Shown here: positions 24,918-33,308 of the stretch, in pieces
Position numbering within the stretch: position 1 is the first letter of the stretch
How the letters are laid out: every line of letters starts with the position of its first letter
Assembly (NCBI GenBank): GCA_034423135.1
Contig: DAOUJC010000008.1
Coordinates: 248,001 to 312,000, forward strand
From: JAPPHY01 sp034423135
GTDB lineage: Bacteria; Chloroflexota; Dehalococcoidia; Lucifugimonadales; UBA2985
Reading direction: 5' to 3'
Length of the DNA stretch: 64,000 bases
Notes under the pieces: generated by a model
The model's database searches: none
Seen by the model: the letters and a program-made list of their open reading frames with translations, nothing else
What the model was told of the DNA's origin: nothing
Translations under genes and position numbers: made by a program

Positions 24918-26285
24918 CTATGCGGTGGCGGCTTCCTTGGCTTCCAGGGCGTCGATCAGGTACGGCTCCAGCGGAATGCTCTTGGGCCAGAACGTGCCGT
25001 TCTCGTAGCCCTCGCGAATCTCCTGCGGCGTGAGGCCGAGCGTGTCCACCAGGATCTCCATGTTGTGCTCTCCGCACAGCGGCCCGGCGCGCTCCACGCT
25101 CGTAGGCGACTCCGAGAAGAAGAAGGGCGTGTTCTGCGTCAGGTGCTCCCCGATTACCGGATGGTGCACCGTGGTGTACATGCCCTGCTCTCGCAGCTGC
25201 GGGTCGTGCTCAACTCGGTCCTCGTTGCTCTGGACTGGCGCGGCGGGAACACCCGCCGACTGGCACACGGCGGCAAGCTCGTACTTCTCCAGCGTGAGCG
25301 TCCACTCCTCGATGTTGCGGTCCAGCTCATCCTGGTGCCGGATGCGGCCTGCCGTGGTGGCAAATCGGTCCTCGTTTGCCCACGCCGGCGAGCCCATCAG
25401 CTCCACCAGAGCGCGCCAGTCGCCCTCAGTGAGGCAGCTGATCACGCACCAGTCATTGTAGCCGCCGCCCTTCGTGCGGTAGGAGTTGTGAGGCGCAGCG
25501 GACGGCCCCCTGTAGGAGTTGAGCATGGGGCCTTCCGGCCACACGGCGCGGTTGCCCGGCGGGAAGTACTCCCGGCGGCTGTCGCGGCCGTTCACAGTCT
25601 TGTCCAGGATGGCTGGCCCGGTTAGCGTGATTCCGGCGGCCACCTGCGACATGTCCACCCACTGCCCTTCTCCAGTCGAGTTGCGGTGATGAAGGGCGGT
25701 AAGGACGCACATCACGGCGTACATCCCGCCGGTGTTGTCCATGTACGACCAGCCCCAGCCCGCGGGCGGCGCGTCGGGCAGCCCCGACGTGAAGGTGAGG
25801 CCGCTCAGCGCCTGCACAATCGGCCCCATGGTGTTGTAGTGCTTGTTGCGCCCGGTCTGGCCCAGCCCGGCCATGGTGACGTAGATGATGTCCGGCTTGA
25901 TCTGCGTCATCTCGTCATAGCCGAGGCCCCAGCTGTCCAGCACTCCGGTGCTGAAGTTCTCGATGACGACGTCCGACATGCCGACCAGCCGCTTCAGGAG
26001 TCCAAGCCCCTTCTCCGTGCGGGCGCTGATGGTGACGCTGCGCTTCATTGGGTTGGTGTCGCTGTAGTCACCGCCGCTGTTGATGCCTGGAGTGATGCCT
26101 GCCGGAGTCGTACGCTCGTTGCCCGACACGAGCCGTCCGGTGAACATCCCAAGCGCAGGCTCCGGCCACTCCACCTTGATTATGTCGGCGCCCAGGATCG
26201 CGAGCCAACGCGTGGCCCACGGCCCGGAGCGCACCCACGTGAAGTCCAGTATTCGGATGCCTTCCAACGGTCGCCTGTCTCCCAT
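24918..26285 (-). CDS. CaiB/BaiF CoA-transferase, N-half type (single domain)
   Basis: The 455-residue protein matches the first half of the tandem proteins: LEGIRILDFTWVRSGPWATRWLAILGADIIKVEWPEP, then SGLPDAPPAGWGWSYMDNTGGMYAV with the expected catalytic Asp near residue 182. The ATG at 26285 has AAGGGAGGTGA upstream and gives the family N-terminus; an in-frame start 36 codons earlier is not supported. It is followed by the C-half gene and preceded by a deazaflavin-type oxidoreductase gene. It is the only member here encoded separately from its partner. Confidence 0.88.
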   Translation of the reverse strand: MGDRRPLEGIRILDFTWVRSGPWATRWLAILGADIIKVEWPEPALGMFTGRLVSGNERTTPAGITPGINSGGDYSDTNPMKRSVTISARTEKGLGLLKRLVGMSDVVIENFSTGVLDSWGLGYDEMTQIKPDIIYVTMAGLGQTGRNKHYNTMGPIVQALSGLTFTSGLPDAPPAGWGWSYMDNTGGMYAVMCVLTALHHRNSTGEGQWVDMSQVAAGITLTGPAILDKTVNGRDSRREYFPPGNRAVWPEGPMLNSYRGPSAAPHNSYRTKGGGYNDWCVISCLTEGDWRALVELMGSPAWANEDRFATTAGRIRHQDELDRNIEEWTLTLEKYELAAVCQSAGVPAAPVQSNEDRVEHDPQLREQGMYTTVHHPVIGEHLTQNTPFFFSESPTSVERAGPLCGEHNMEILVDTLGLTPQEIREGYENGTFWPKSIPLEPYLIDALEAKEAATA

Positions 26286-26320
26286 GTCACTCACCTCCCT
26301 TGCACTGTTGCTGCTTGCTA

Positions 26321-26746
26321 CTACACGCGCTCCAGAATCACCACGGGAATCACCCTCGACGTTCTGGTCTGGTACAGGTCGTACTCGGGCCATATCTCAG
26401 CCATTGTGGCCCACACGGTCGGCTTCTCGTCCGGGCCTGCCGTGCGCGCACGCGCCGTGAACCGGTCCGCCGCCACCTGCACGCCGACCTCCGGGTTCTC
26501 GCTCAGGTTCATGTACCAGTCCGGGTGGCGCGGCGCTCCGCCCTTGGACGCCACGATCACGTAGCTGTCTCCGTGGCGGCCGTAGATCAGGGGCGTCGTG
26601 AAAGACCGCCCGCTGCGGCGGCCGGTGGTAGTCAGGAGCAGTGTCGGAACGCCGTTCCAGATGTGGCCGTCCTCGCCGTCCGACGCCTGATAGCGGCGAA
26701 CGTGGTCTTCAACCCAGCCTCTCGGTCGATTGTCAGACGTAGTCAT
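26321..26746 (-). CDS. Deazaflavin-dependent nitroreductase-family oxidoreductase
   Basis: The 141-residue split-barrel protein has TLLLTTTGRRSGRSFTTPLIYGRHGDSYVIVASKGGAPRHPDWYMNLSENPEV, the hallmark of the Ddn/DUF385 group that uses F420 or related flavins. The final part (VWATMAEIWPEYDLYQTRTSR) also fits. F420 use and substrate are inference from the family. It lies 28 bp after the cysteine hydrolase gene and 35 bp before the N-half CoA-transferase gene in one unbroken series of minus-strand genes. Confidence 0.87.
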   Translation of the reverse strand: MTTSDNRPRGWVEDHVRRYQASDGEDGHIWNGVPTLLLTTTGRRSGRSFTTPLIYGRHGDSYVIVASKGGAPRHPDWYMNLSENPEVGVQVAADRFTARARTAGPDEKPTVWATMAEIWPEYDLYQTRTSRVIPVVILERV

Positions 26747-26774
26747 CGATTCTCTCCGACTTTGGCGAATCGCT

Positions 26775-27299
26775 TCAAGCGAGTGACGCCAGAATCTCGT
26801 CCGTGGTCAAGACGCCCTGACGCACGTATATCTTCTCCGTCAGCACCCGATGCACCTCCGGGTCGCGGTCGGCGCAGGCGTCCGTGATGACGACCACACG
26901 ATAGCCCAGGTCGCCCGCCCACCGGCTGGCCGACAGCACGCAGCCGCTGGTCGAAACGCCCATCAGCGCCAGTGTGTCCACGCCCATCTCGCGCAGCGAC
27001 ACGTCCAGGCCGGTGGTCGAGAACGGCCCGGCCTTGGTCTTGGAGATGACGGTTTCACCCTCCGCGGGCTGTACGCCGGGGCAAATCTCGGCGCCGGTCG
27101 ACCACTCGGCGAAGCGGCCTCCACGGTGCATGACGTGAATGATGGGCACACCCCTGGCACGCGCGCCGCCCAGCACGCGGGCGGCGTTAGCTACCACGGC
27201 CGCGGGGCCGTCCGGAAGCATGTTCACGATGTCGTTCTGGAAGTCCATGATGAGGATGGCGGTCTTCGCCAGGTCTATCGGTTGCTGCTCAGTTGTCAA
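26775..27299 (-). CDS. Isochorismatase-family cysteine hydrolase
   Basis: The 174-residue protein shows the catalytic triad of the family: Asp19 in LIMDFQNDIVN, Lys87 in ISKTKAGPF and Cys120 in MGVSTSGCVLSASRWAGDLGY, the last preceded by the usual cis-peptide region. Members hydrolyse C-N bonds or vinyl ethers, for example nicotinamide, N-carbamoyl compounds and isochorismate. The substrate cannot be chosen from sequence. Spacings of 38 and 28 bp to its neighbours place it in the CoA-transferase operon. Confidence 0.88.
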   Translation of the reverse strand: MTTEQQPIDLAKTAILIMDFQNDIVNMLPDGPAAVVANAARVLGGARARGVPIIHVMHRGGRFAEWSTGAEICPGVQPAEGETVISKTKAGPFSTTGLDVSLREMGVDTLALMGVSTSGCVLSASRWAGDLGYRVVVITDACADRDPEVHRVLTEKIYVRQGVLTTDEILASLA

Positions 27300-27337
27300 C
27301 TCACTCCTCCAGTTTCAAGCACGATTGCGCCTCGGCG

Positions 27338-30004
27338 CTAGATTGCGCCGCCCTCCGCCAGCACGGCAAGGTCGGCCCTGGTGAGGCTAAGCTCGCCGCA
27401 CAGCACCTCCTCGTTGTGCTCACCCACTAGCGGCGCGCGCCGGGAGATGCGCCACGGCGAGTCGTTCCACACCCCCGCCGGGCCGGGATACGTGAAGCTG
27501 CGGCCCAGCTCGGGGTGCTCCACGCTCACCCAGAAGCCGCGGTCGTGCAGGTGGCCGTCGTCCAACAGGTCATCGGGGGTGCGTATGGCGCCCCAGTTGA
27601 TGCCGCGCTCCTGCGCCCCGTGATACGCCTCCTCCTGCGTCAGCTTCAGGACGAACCGCTCCAGCACCTCGAAAATGTGGTCCGTGTTCTCCTGGATGAC
27701 CGAAGCCTCTCCGTACTTCTCATCCAGCAGATCCTCCGCCGCGCCGTATCCGTCCATCCACTCCGCCAGCGTGCGAAGCTCCCGCGGCGCGATGCCGAAG
27801 CCGATCATCAAGTTGACCATCTTGCCGTCCTTGCACCTGAACTGCGTCCTCGGCCTTATGGTCGGGAAGGCGTGGCGGCCGGTCTGCCTGAGCACGACCT
27901 CTCCCCTGTAGATGTAGATGGGCACCGCCGGCTCGGTTGTGAGCGCGCATGCCTCGTGGATGGATGCGTCTATGTACTGGCCTTTGCCGGTAGTCGAGCG
28001 GTACACAAGCGCCGACATGATGGCGATGTAGGCGTAGTGGCCGCCCATGTGCCACGCCTGCCCGCCTCCGCCTGCAATGGGCGGTGCATCCGGCACGATT
28101 TCGTCCTCATAGCCGCAGCAGCCCATCTGTCCGCCAGCCGCAAGCTGCACCATCTCGCTGGTGACGTAGTCGCGCCACGGGCCGGTCTGACCGAATGGCG
28201 TCAAGGAGCACATGACCAGGTTCGGGTTCTCCGCTCGCAGGTCCTCGTAGCCTAGGCCGAGCGACGGCAGGTAGCCCGGCGGCATCGTCTCCAGAACCAC
28301 GTCCGCGGTCTCCGCCAAGCGGCGGAAGATGCCGCGCCCGTCCTCCGTCTCGAGGTTGAGCGTGATGCCGCGCTTGGACGTGTTGTAGTGCCAGAAGTAG
28401 ATGCTCCGCTCCCTGTGCGGCAGGTCGTCGAGGAACGGGCCGACCTGGCGGGCCGTGCCGCCACCCGGCGGCTCGATCTTCACCACGTCCGCGCCCAGGT
28501 CCGCCATCAGCTTGGCGCACCACTGTCCCTTCTCGTCGCCGAGCTCCAGCACCCGCAGGCCGTGCAGGGGGCCGGCGTCATCCGCCGCGCCGTCTCGCCC
28601 GCCGGACGAGGGTGTGGTGACGGTCTTGTGCTCGCCCCGCGGCTCCAGCTGTCCCGCAGCCATCATCTCGTCCATGTACGGGAAGCGATCCATACTGTTC
28701 GGCCACAGGATACCGTCCTCGAATCCCGACACCAGCTCGTCGTGGCTCCGGCCCAGGATGCCTTCCAGGATCTCCTGGTTGTGCTCGCCCATCAGCGGAC
28801 TCGGAATGCGGTTGCCCGGCGGGCTCTCCGACATTTTGAACGGCGCGTTCTGGAGCTTGTACGAACCCAGCGCGGGATGCTCAAGCGGCAGGTACATCTC
28901 GCGATGCCTCAGCTGCGGGTCATTGTCCACCCGGTCCTGGTTGCTCTGCACAGGCATGGCGCGTACGCCCGCTGCCTGGCACCTCTCCATCAACTCGTAC
29001 TTCTCCAGAGTCTGCGTCCACGACTCGATTCCGGCGTCCAGCTCCTCCTGGTGAGTCAGCCGCCCCAGTGCCGAATCGAATCGCGGGTCGGTTGCCCATG
29101 CGGGCCGCCCCATAACCTCCACGAGACTGCACCACTCCTCATCGGTGAGGCACACGATGGCGCACCAGTCGTTGTAGCCGCCCGGCGCGGTGCGATAGGC
29201 GTTGTGCGGAGCGACTGTGGGGCCGCGGTAGTTGTGCAGCAGCGGCGTGCCCGGCCAGTGCGTGCGATTGCCCGGCGGGAATCCCTCCCGAATCGACGAC
29301 CGACCGTTGACCGTCATGTCCAGGTACACCGGCCCGTTTAGCGTGCAGCCGACGATCATCTGCGACAGGTCTACGTGCTGCCCCTTGCCGGTCACGTTGC
29401 GCCGGTACAGCGCAGTCAGGGTGGAGAGCGCAATGTACATGCCTCCCGTGTCGTCCAGGTACGACCAGCCCCAGCCTGCGGGCGGCTCACCGGGCAGCCC
29501 GGAGAGGTACGTCATGCCGGAGAATGCCTGTGCCGAAGGGCCGTTGGTCTGGTAGTGGTGGTAGCGGCCGGTGTGGCCGAACCCCGCCTGCGACACGTAC
29601 ACGATGTCCGGCTTGAGCTTGCACAGCTCCTCGTAGCCGAGTCCCCAGTTCTCCAGGACGCGGGAGCTGAAGTTCTCCAGCACCACGTCGGACTCCGAGA
29701 TCAGCTGCTTCACGATGTCCAGACCGCGCGGCGAGCGCACGTTGACGGTGAGGCTCAGCTTGTTGCAGTTGGTGTCGTTGAAGTTGCCGTTGGTGTTGAG
29801 GTTGACCTCCATGCCCTGCGGCGTCGTGAAAGCGCCTCCTCTGCCTCGCTCGTTGAGGGGCCACTCCACCTTGATGACCTCGGCTCCCAGCGTGCCGAGC
29901 CATCGCGCGCCCCACGGGCCCGCGCGCACCCAGGTGAAGTCCACAACACGCACGCCGCTGAGCGCGCCGGGCGTCTCCACAGCTCTGACCGCCGTCTCAA
30001 CCAT
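27338..30004 (-). CDS. Tandem-domain CaiB/BaiF CoA-transferase, copy 2
   Basis: The 888-residue protein has the same two-domain plan as copy 1. The first half opens LSGVRVVDFTWVRAGPWG and keeps Asp in GWSYLDDTGGMY near residue 182. The second half begins near residue 480 (LHGLRVLELGDEKGQWCAK) and has GGQAWHMGGHYA where the Asp should be. The C-terminus is CGELSLTRADLAVLAEGGAI. The linker between halves is rich in Gly, Ser and Asp. GGAGGTGAGCG precedes ATG. It lies 38 bp upstream of the cysteine hydrolase gene and 56 bp after the phosphoesterase-like gene. Substrate unknown. Confidence 0.9.
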   Translation of the reverse strand: MVETAVRAVETPGALSGVRVVDFTWVRAGPWGARWLGTLGAEVIKVEWPLNERGRGGAFTTPQGMEVNLNTNGNFNDTNCNKLSLTVNVRSPRGLDIVKQLISESDVVLENFSSRVLENWGLGYEELCKLKPDIVYVSQAGFGHTGRYHHYQTNGPSAQAFSGMTYLSGLPGEPPAGWGWSYLDDTGGMYIALSTLTALYRRNVTGKGQHVDLSQMIVGCTLNGPVYLDMTVNGRSSIREGFPPGNRTHWPGTPLLHNYRGPTVAPHNAYRTAPGGYNDWCAIVCLTDEEWCSLVEVMGRPAWATDPRFDSALGRLTHQEELDAGIESWTQTLEKYELMERCQAAGVRAMPVQSNQDRVDNDPQLRHREMYLPLEHPALGSYKLQNAPFKMSESPPGNRIPSPLMGEHNQEILEGILGRSHDELVSGFEDGILWPNSMDRFPYMDEMMAAGQLEPRGEHKTVTTPSSGGRDGAADDAGPLHGLRVLELGDEKGQWCAKLMADLGADVVKIEPPGGGTARQVGPFLDDLPHRERSIYFWHYNTSKRGITLNLETEDGRGIFRRLAETADVVLETMPPGYLPSLGLGYEDLRAENPNLVMCSLTPFGQTGPWRDYVTSEMVQLAAGGQMGCCGYEDEIVPDAPPIAGGGGQAWHMGGHYAYIAIMSALVYRSTTGKGQYIDASIHEACALTTEPAVPIYIYRGEVVLRQTGRHAFPTIRPRTQFRCKDGKMVNLMIGFGIAPRELRTLAEWMDGYGAAEDLLDEKYGEASVIQENTDHIFEVLERFVLKLTQEEAYHGAQERGINWGAIRTPDDLLDDGHLHDRGFWVSVEHPELGRSFTYPGPAGVWNDSPWRISRRAPLVGEHNEEVLCGELSLTRADLAVLAEGGAI

Positions 30005-30060
30005 CGCTCACCTCCGTCTCGCCGCCGCATCGGCGCAGCGGCGGCTCGCGCTCGGAATGG

Positions 30061-30648
30061 CTACCGGTAGTCCGTCAGATCGATGACGCTTGCCCGGCGT
30101 TCGCCGGGTGCAAGCTCCAGAAGCGCAACGTTGCCCAGCTTCATCAGGTTTCTGGGCAGCGTCGGGCTTCCGGGATTCACGAAGAGGACGCCCTGGTGCT
30201 CCTCGACCAGGGCGTAGAGAGTGCGACCGAATACCACGATGTCGACTGGCGACCCGAAGAAGTACTCCACCATCTGCGGTATGGCCCCGTCCGCAATCGT
30301 ATGCGACCCCAGCGCGCCCGGCAGGATGTCCTCGCTGAAGCCATCCAACTCCAGATTGTTCACCATGCCGATGGTGTGGCCCTCGATGGGCAGCACAAGG
30401 AGCTCGGAGACGCGGTCATCGTTCATGCTCTCGAGCGCAAGGGGTGTTGGCCGCTCAGCCTGGCCGCCGTGAATGCGGCCGACGGCCATCACGGGCGCGA
30501 TGTCCTCCAGCCAGTCGAGTACGCTGGGAACGTGGATGCCGCCTGCGTGGAGGATCAGGTCTACGCCCTCAAAGGCGGTCTTGACCTCCGGCGGGACCTC
30601 TTTCGCTCCCCCTGGGACCCGGGTGTCCGAGATAAGGCCAATCCTCAT
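30061..30648 (-). CDS. Metallophosphoesterase-like protein with lost metal ligands
   Basis: The 195-residue protein has the size and order of the small YfcE/MJ0936-type phosphodiesterases, including the conserved end VLFVNPGSPTLPRN. The usual metal-binding motifs are degraded: the first reads ISDTRV instead of SDTHG, then LHAGGIH instead of HAGD, AVGRIHGG instead of GNCD, MVNN where HGH is normal, and FGRTLYA instead of GHTH. Only the first Asp is kept. It is therefore probably not a phosphatase and may bind rather than cleave. It has a promoter candidate just upstream and is followed by tandem CoA-transferase copy 2. Confidence 0.75.
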   Translation of the reverse strand: MRIGLISDTRVPGGAKEVPPEVKTAFEGVDLILHAGGIHVPSVLDWLEDIAPVMAVGRIHGGQAERPTPLALESMNDDRVSELLVLPIEGHTIGMVNNLELDGFSEDILPGALGSHTIADGAIPQMVEYFFGSPVDIVVFGRTLYALVEEHQGVLFVNPGSPTLPRNLMKLGNVALLELAPGERRASVIDLTDYR

Positions 30649-30687
30649 CGGTGCTCCGTTCCCGCGGTGAAGGTTGGGGTTGGCCAG

Positions 30688-30716
30688 ATTCTAGCGCAAT
30701 TCCGGCGCGCAGTCCA
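30688..30716 (-). promoter_or_regulatory. Promoter candidate for the phosphoesterase-like/CoA-transferase operon
   Basis: TGGACT, a 17-bp spacer and TAGAAT, about 40 bp before the ATG at 30648. The genes down to 23648 follow on the same strand with gaps of 13-56 bp. Confidence 0.45.
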
Positions 30717-30722
30717 GCAGAA

Positions 30723-31628
30723 TCAGGACGAGGACAGCGGCGCCACGCTGAACACCACGGAGAACGGCTTGCAGTAGATGACCACGCTGTTGAATGTGGA
30801 GACATCCACATCCGCAGGCACCGTGTAGTTCTGGCTGCCGCGGTTGCCCTTCAGCGGGCCGAGGTCCACGTACCCGTCGCGCTTTACGTCGTCCACGCTT
30901 ACGGGGTCTGCGTGAGCCGACAGCAGCACGTGGAGCGCCGGGCCGTTGGTCACGTCAAAGTCTTCCAGTCTCAGCAGGTGGTTGCCTCCCGGCGTGGCGA
31001 AGATGATGGCGTCGCCGCTGCCCCGGTGGAAGCTGTCGGCGTCCCGGAACTGCCCCTGCTTCACAGAGCGCACAGAATCCTGAGGATCCGCCATCATCTG
31101 CATGACAGGCTCCATCATGCCTGCGACCTGCTGCATCTCCTCCGCGGTCGCGCCGTCCATCATTCCGCTGAACGCCCCCATCATCTCGGCGAAGTCCTCG
31201 CCGCTCATCGCCACGACGCTCTCGCCAGCGTCCATCATCGCGCCCGCGTCTATCGAGGATGCGGCGGGCATCGACTCCGATAGCGCTTGGTCATCAACCA
31301 TCGCCATGCTTTCCATCGCCTGCTCCACGTCCTCGCGCTCCATGCCCTCCGGCACCACGGCCGTGTACGCGAACGGGAACTCCTCCTCCACCGTGACGTT
31401 GGTGAACAGCGGCGACGCCATCCACCAGCCCACTCCCAGCCCGACGATGACCGCCGGTACGCCGATCACGGCTGAGGCGACCGGGTGCTTCTGCAGCACG
31501 ACGTACCAGCGCAGCCGAAAGGCCAGGTAGAGAAACGCGGCGGCAGCCAGGATAGAGACCGCCCCAATCAAGAATCGATACTCGTACAGGTTGGCCAGCG
31601 CCCGCTCAATGTCACCCACGATTGACAT
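30723..31628 (-). CDS. Membrane-anchored DM13-domain protein
   Basis: The 301-residue protein has two N-terminal membrane helices (FLIGAVSILAAAAFLYLAF and ASAVIGVPAVIVGLGVGWWM), an acidic, Met/Ala-rich middle region with repeated EMM/MM runs, and a C-terminal DM13 domain. That domain contains GGNHLLRLEDFDVTNGPALHVLLSAH and ends VDVSTFNSVVIYCKPFSVVFSVAPL with its conserved Cys. DM13 is thought to be a redox or ligand-binding domain exposed outside the membrane. It lies 75 bp upstream of the phosphoesterase-like gene and is divergent from the second MFS gene. Confidence 0.85.
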   Translation of the reverse strand: MSIVGDIERALANLYEYRFLIGAVSILAAAAFLYLAFRLRWYVVLQKHPVASAVIGVPAVIVGLGVGWWMASPLFTNVTVEEEFPFAYTAVVPEGMEREDVEQAMESMAMVDDQALSESMPAASSIDAGAMMDAGESVVAMSGEDFAEMMGAFSGMMDGATAEEMQQVAGMMEPVMQMMADPQDSVRSVKQGQFRDADSFHRGSGDAIIFATPGGNHLLRLEDFDVTNGPALHVLLSAHADPVSVDDVKRDGYVDLGPLKGNRGSQNYTVPADVDVSTFNSVVIYCKPFSVVFSVAPLSSS

Positions 31629-31657
31629 TTCACACCCCCGAGGCGGCCCTGTTGCCG

Positions 31658-31673
31658 CACCGCAGCTGCGGTG
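31658..31673. promoter_or_regulatory. Perfect 16-bp palindrome in a divergent intergenic region
   Basis: CACCGCAGCTGCGGTG lies 30 bp upstream of the DM13 gene and about 110 bp upstream of the MFS start. A perfect dyad in a divergent promoter region is a typical operator for a dimeric repressor. No regulator gene is adjacent. Confidence 0.4.
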
Positions 31674-31783
31674 ACCGGACCGCCAGTTTTTCCATACTAC
31701 AATTCTACTATAAGGACGCCAGACGAGTCTGCTTTCGCCAAAGCCAACGCCTGCGAGCGTTACGCCGCGGGCAATCTTGTGAT

Positions 31784-33178
31784 ATGTTACTCGTCGCGGG
31801 CGCGTGCAATCAGCCCGCGACGCCAGCGCGACGAATCGACCACATCCCGCGCACGGCAGTCAGGAGGCGCAAGATCAGTCAGCTCGGCCAAGTGGCCACG
31901 CGCAGAGGCCTCTTCTATGGCTGGTGGATAGTCATAGCTTGTTGGACCATCACCCTCTACGGCTCCGGCATCTTCTTCTACGGCTTCAGCGTCTTCTTCC
32001 AGCCCATCGTCACCGAGTTTGGCTGGTCGCGCGCCGTCACCTCGGGCGCGTTCGCCCTGTCGCAGGCGGAGGGCTTCATCGAAGGCCCCATCATCGGCCC
32101 GCTCGTCGACAAGTACGGGCCGCGAAAGCTCATGCTGATAGGCATCACCATGGTGTCGATTGGCTTCGTGGCCCTCAGCCTCATCGACGGACTGCTCGCC
32201 TTCTACGTCGTCTACGTGTTGCTTCTGGCAGTGGGTTTCAACACTGGGTTCTTCATCGCGGCGCAGGCCGCGGTGGGAAACTGGTTCATCCGGCGCCGTT
32301 CCTTCGCGCTGGGCCTGCTGACCACCGCATTCGGGTTTGGCGGTGCGGTGATGGTGCCGATCATCGCCTGGCTAGTGGGCGAGTATGGCTGGCGAAGCGC
32401 CGCCTTCTCGCTGGGCATCGGCATGGCGATCATCGGCCTGCCGATGGCCGTGCTCGTCCGCCACAAGCCGGAGCAGTACGGCTACCTGCCCGACGGCAGG
32501 GTCGAGGCGCCCGCACCCGCGGCCGCAGGAGGCCGGTCAAGCGCGCGGGTCACATCCGACGTCGATGAGGTCGATTTCACCATCTGGGAGGCGCTCAAGA
32601 CTTCCGCATTCTGGATCCTCTCGTTGGCCTTCGGGTTCCGCACGCTGGCCATCTCCGCGACCGTCATCCACCAGATTCCGCTCCTCACGGACCGCGGCTT
32701 CTCCGAGACGGCCGCCGCCGGCGTGCTTGCCCTGATGAGCTTCATGAGCGTCCCCGGCCGGCTACTCTTCGGCTACTTGGGCGACTACTTTGACAAGCGA
32801 GTGCTCGTATCCGTAGCCTACTTGCTGCAGGGCGTGGGACTGGTCGTGCTGCTGAATGCCACGCGGCTGGAGCACCTGTACCTGTTCACGCTGGTTTTTG
32901 GCCTCGGATGGGGCGCGCCCACCGTCCTCGTTGCCCTGCGCGGCGACTACTTCGGCAGGCGATACTTCGCCACCATCGCGGGCGTGCAGCAGTCGGTCGT
33001 CGCCATCGGCACGATTATTGGCCCCGTGTACGCCGGGTGGATCTTCGACACGACCCGCAGCTACGATACTGCGTTCATTACGTTCATCGTGGCCATCGTA
33101 GCCGGCGCAGTGCTTGTACTCTTCGCACGCCAGCCAAAGCCGCCCGTCCGCGCCGCCCCTCCAAGGCCCGCCGCTTGA
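31784..33178 (+). CDS. MFS transporter, monocarboxylate/oxalate-formate-like (second copy)
   Basis: The 464-residue protein has about 12 membrane helices starting RRGLFYGWWIVIACWTITLYGSG, the MFS-type loop DKYGPRKLMLIG, and a central loop with EQYGYLPDGRVEAP. It ends KPPVRAAPPRPAA. It is a paralogue of the carrier at 16551-17879. The start is uncertain: the ATG at 31784 adds about 36 residues before the first helix, while a GTG at 31892 would begin just before it; neither has a good ribosome site. It heads a plus-strand group with the DUF35 and thiolase-like genes. Transport of an organic anion is inference. Confidence 0.85.
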   Translation: MLLVAGACNQPATPARRIDHIPRTAVRRRKISQLGQVATRRGLFYGWWIVIACWTITLYGSGIFFYGFSVFFQPIVTEFGWSRAVTSGAFALSQAEGFIEGPIIGPLVDKYGPRKLMLIGITMVSIGFVALSLIDGLLAFYVVYVLLLAVGFNTGFFIAAQAAVGNWFIRRRSFALGLLTTAFGFGGAVMVPIIAWLVGEYGWRSAAFSLGIGMAIIGLPMAVLVRHKPEQYGYLPDGRVEAPAPAAAGGRSSARVTSDVDEVDFTIWEALKTSAFWILSLAFGFRTLAISATVIHQIPLLTDRGFSETAAAGVLALMSFMSVPGRLLFGYLGDYFDKRVLVSVAYLLQGVGLVVLLNATRLEHLYLFTLVFGLGWGAPTVLVALRGDYFGRRYFATIAGVQQSVVAIGTIIGPVYAGWIFDTTRSYDTAFITFIVAIVAGAVLVLFARQPKPPVRAAPPRPAA

Positions 33179-33308
33179 CCTTATGCGTGTGCGGGCATAT
33201 CATGCCACTGTCACCGCCGATTCACCCTTCCCCCAACCTGCGGCGGAATGCCTGCAACGGGGGTCCCTCCCCCGCTCGATACGCACAGCGCCACGCAGGA
33301 GGTGTGAC

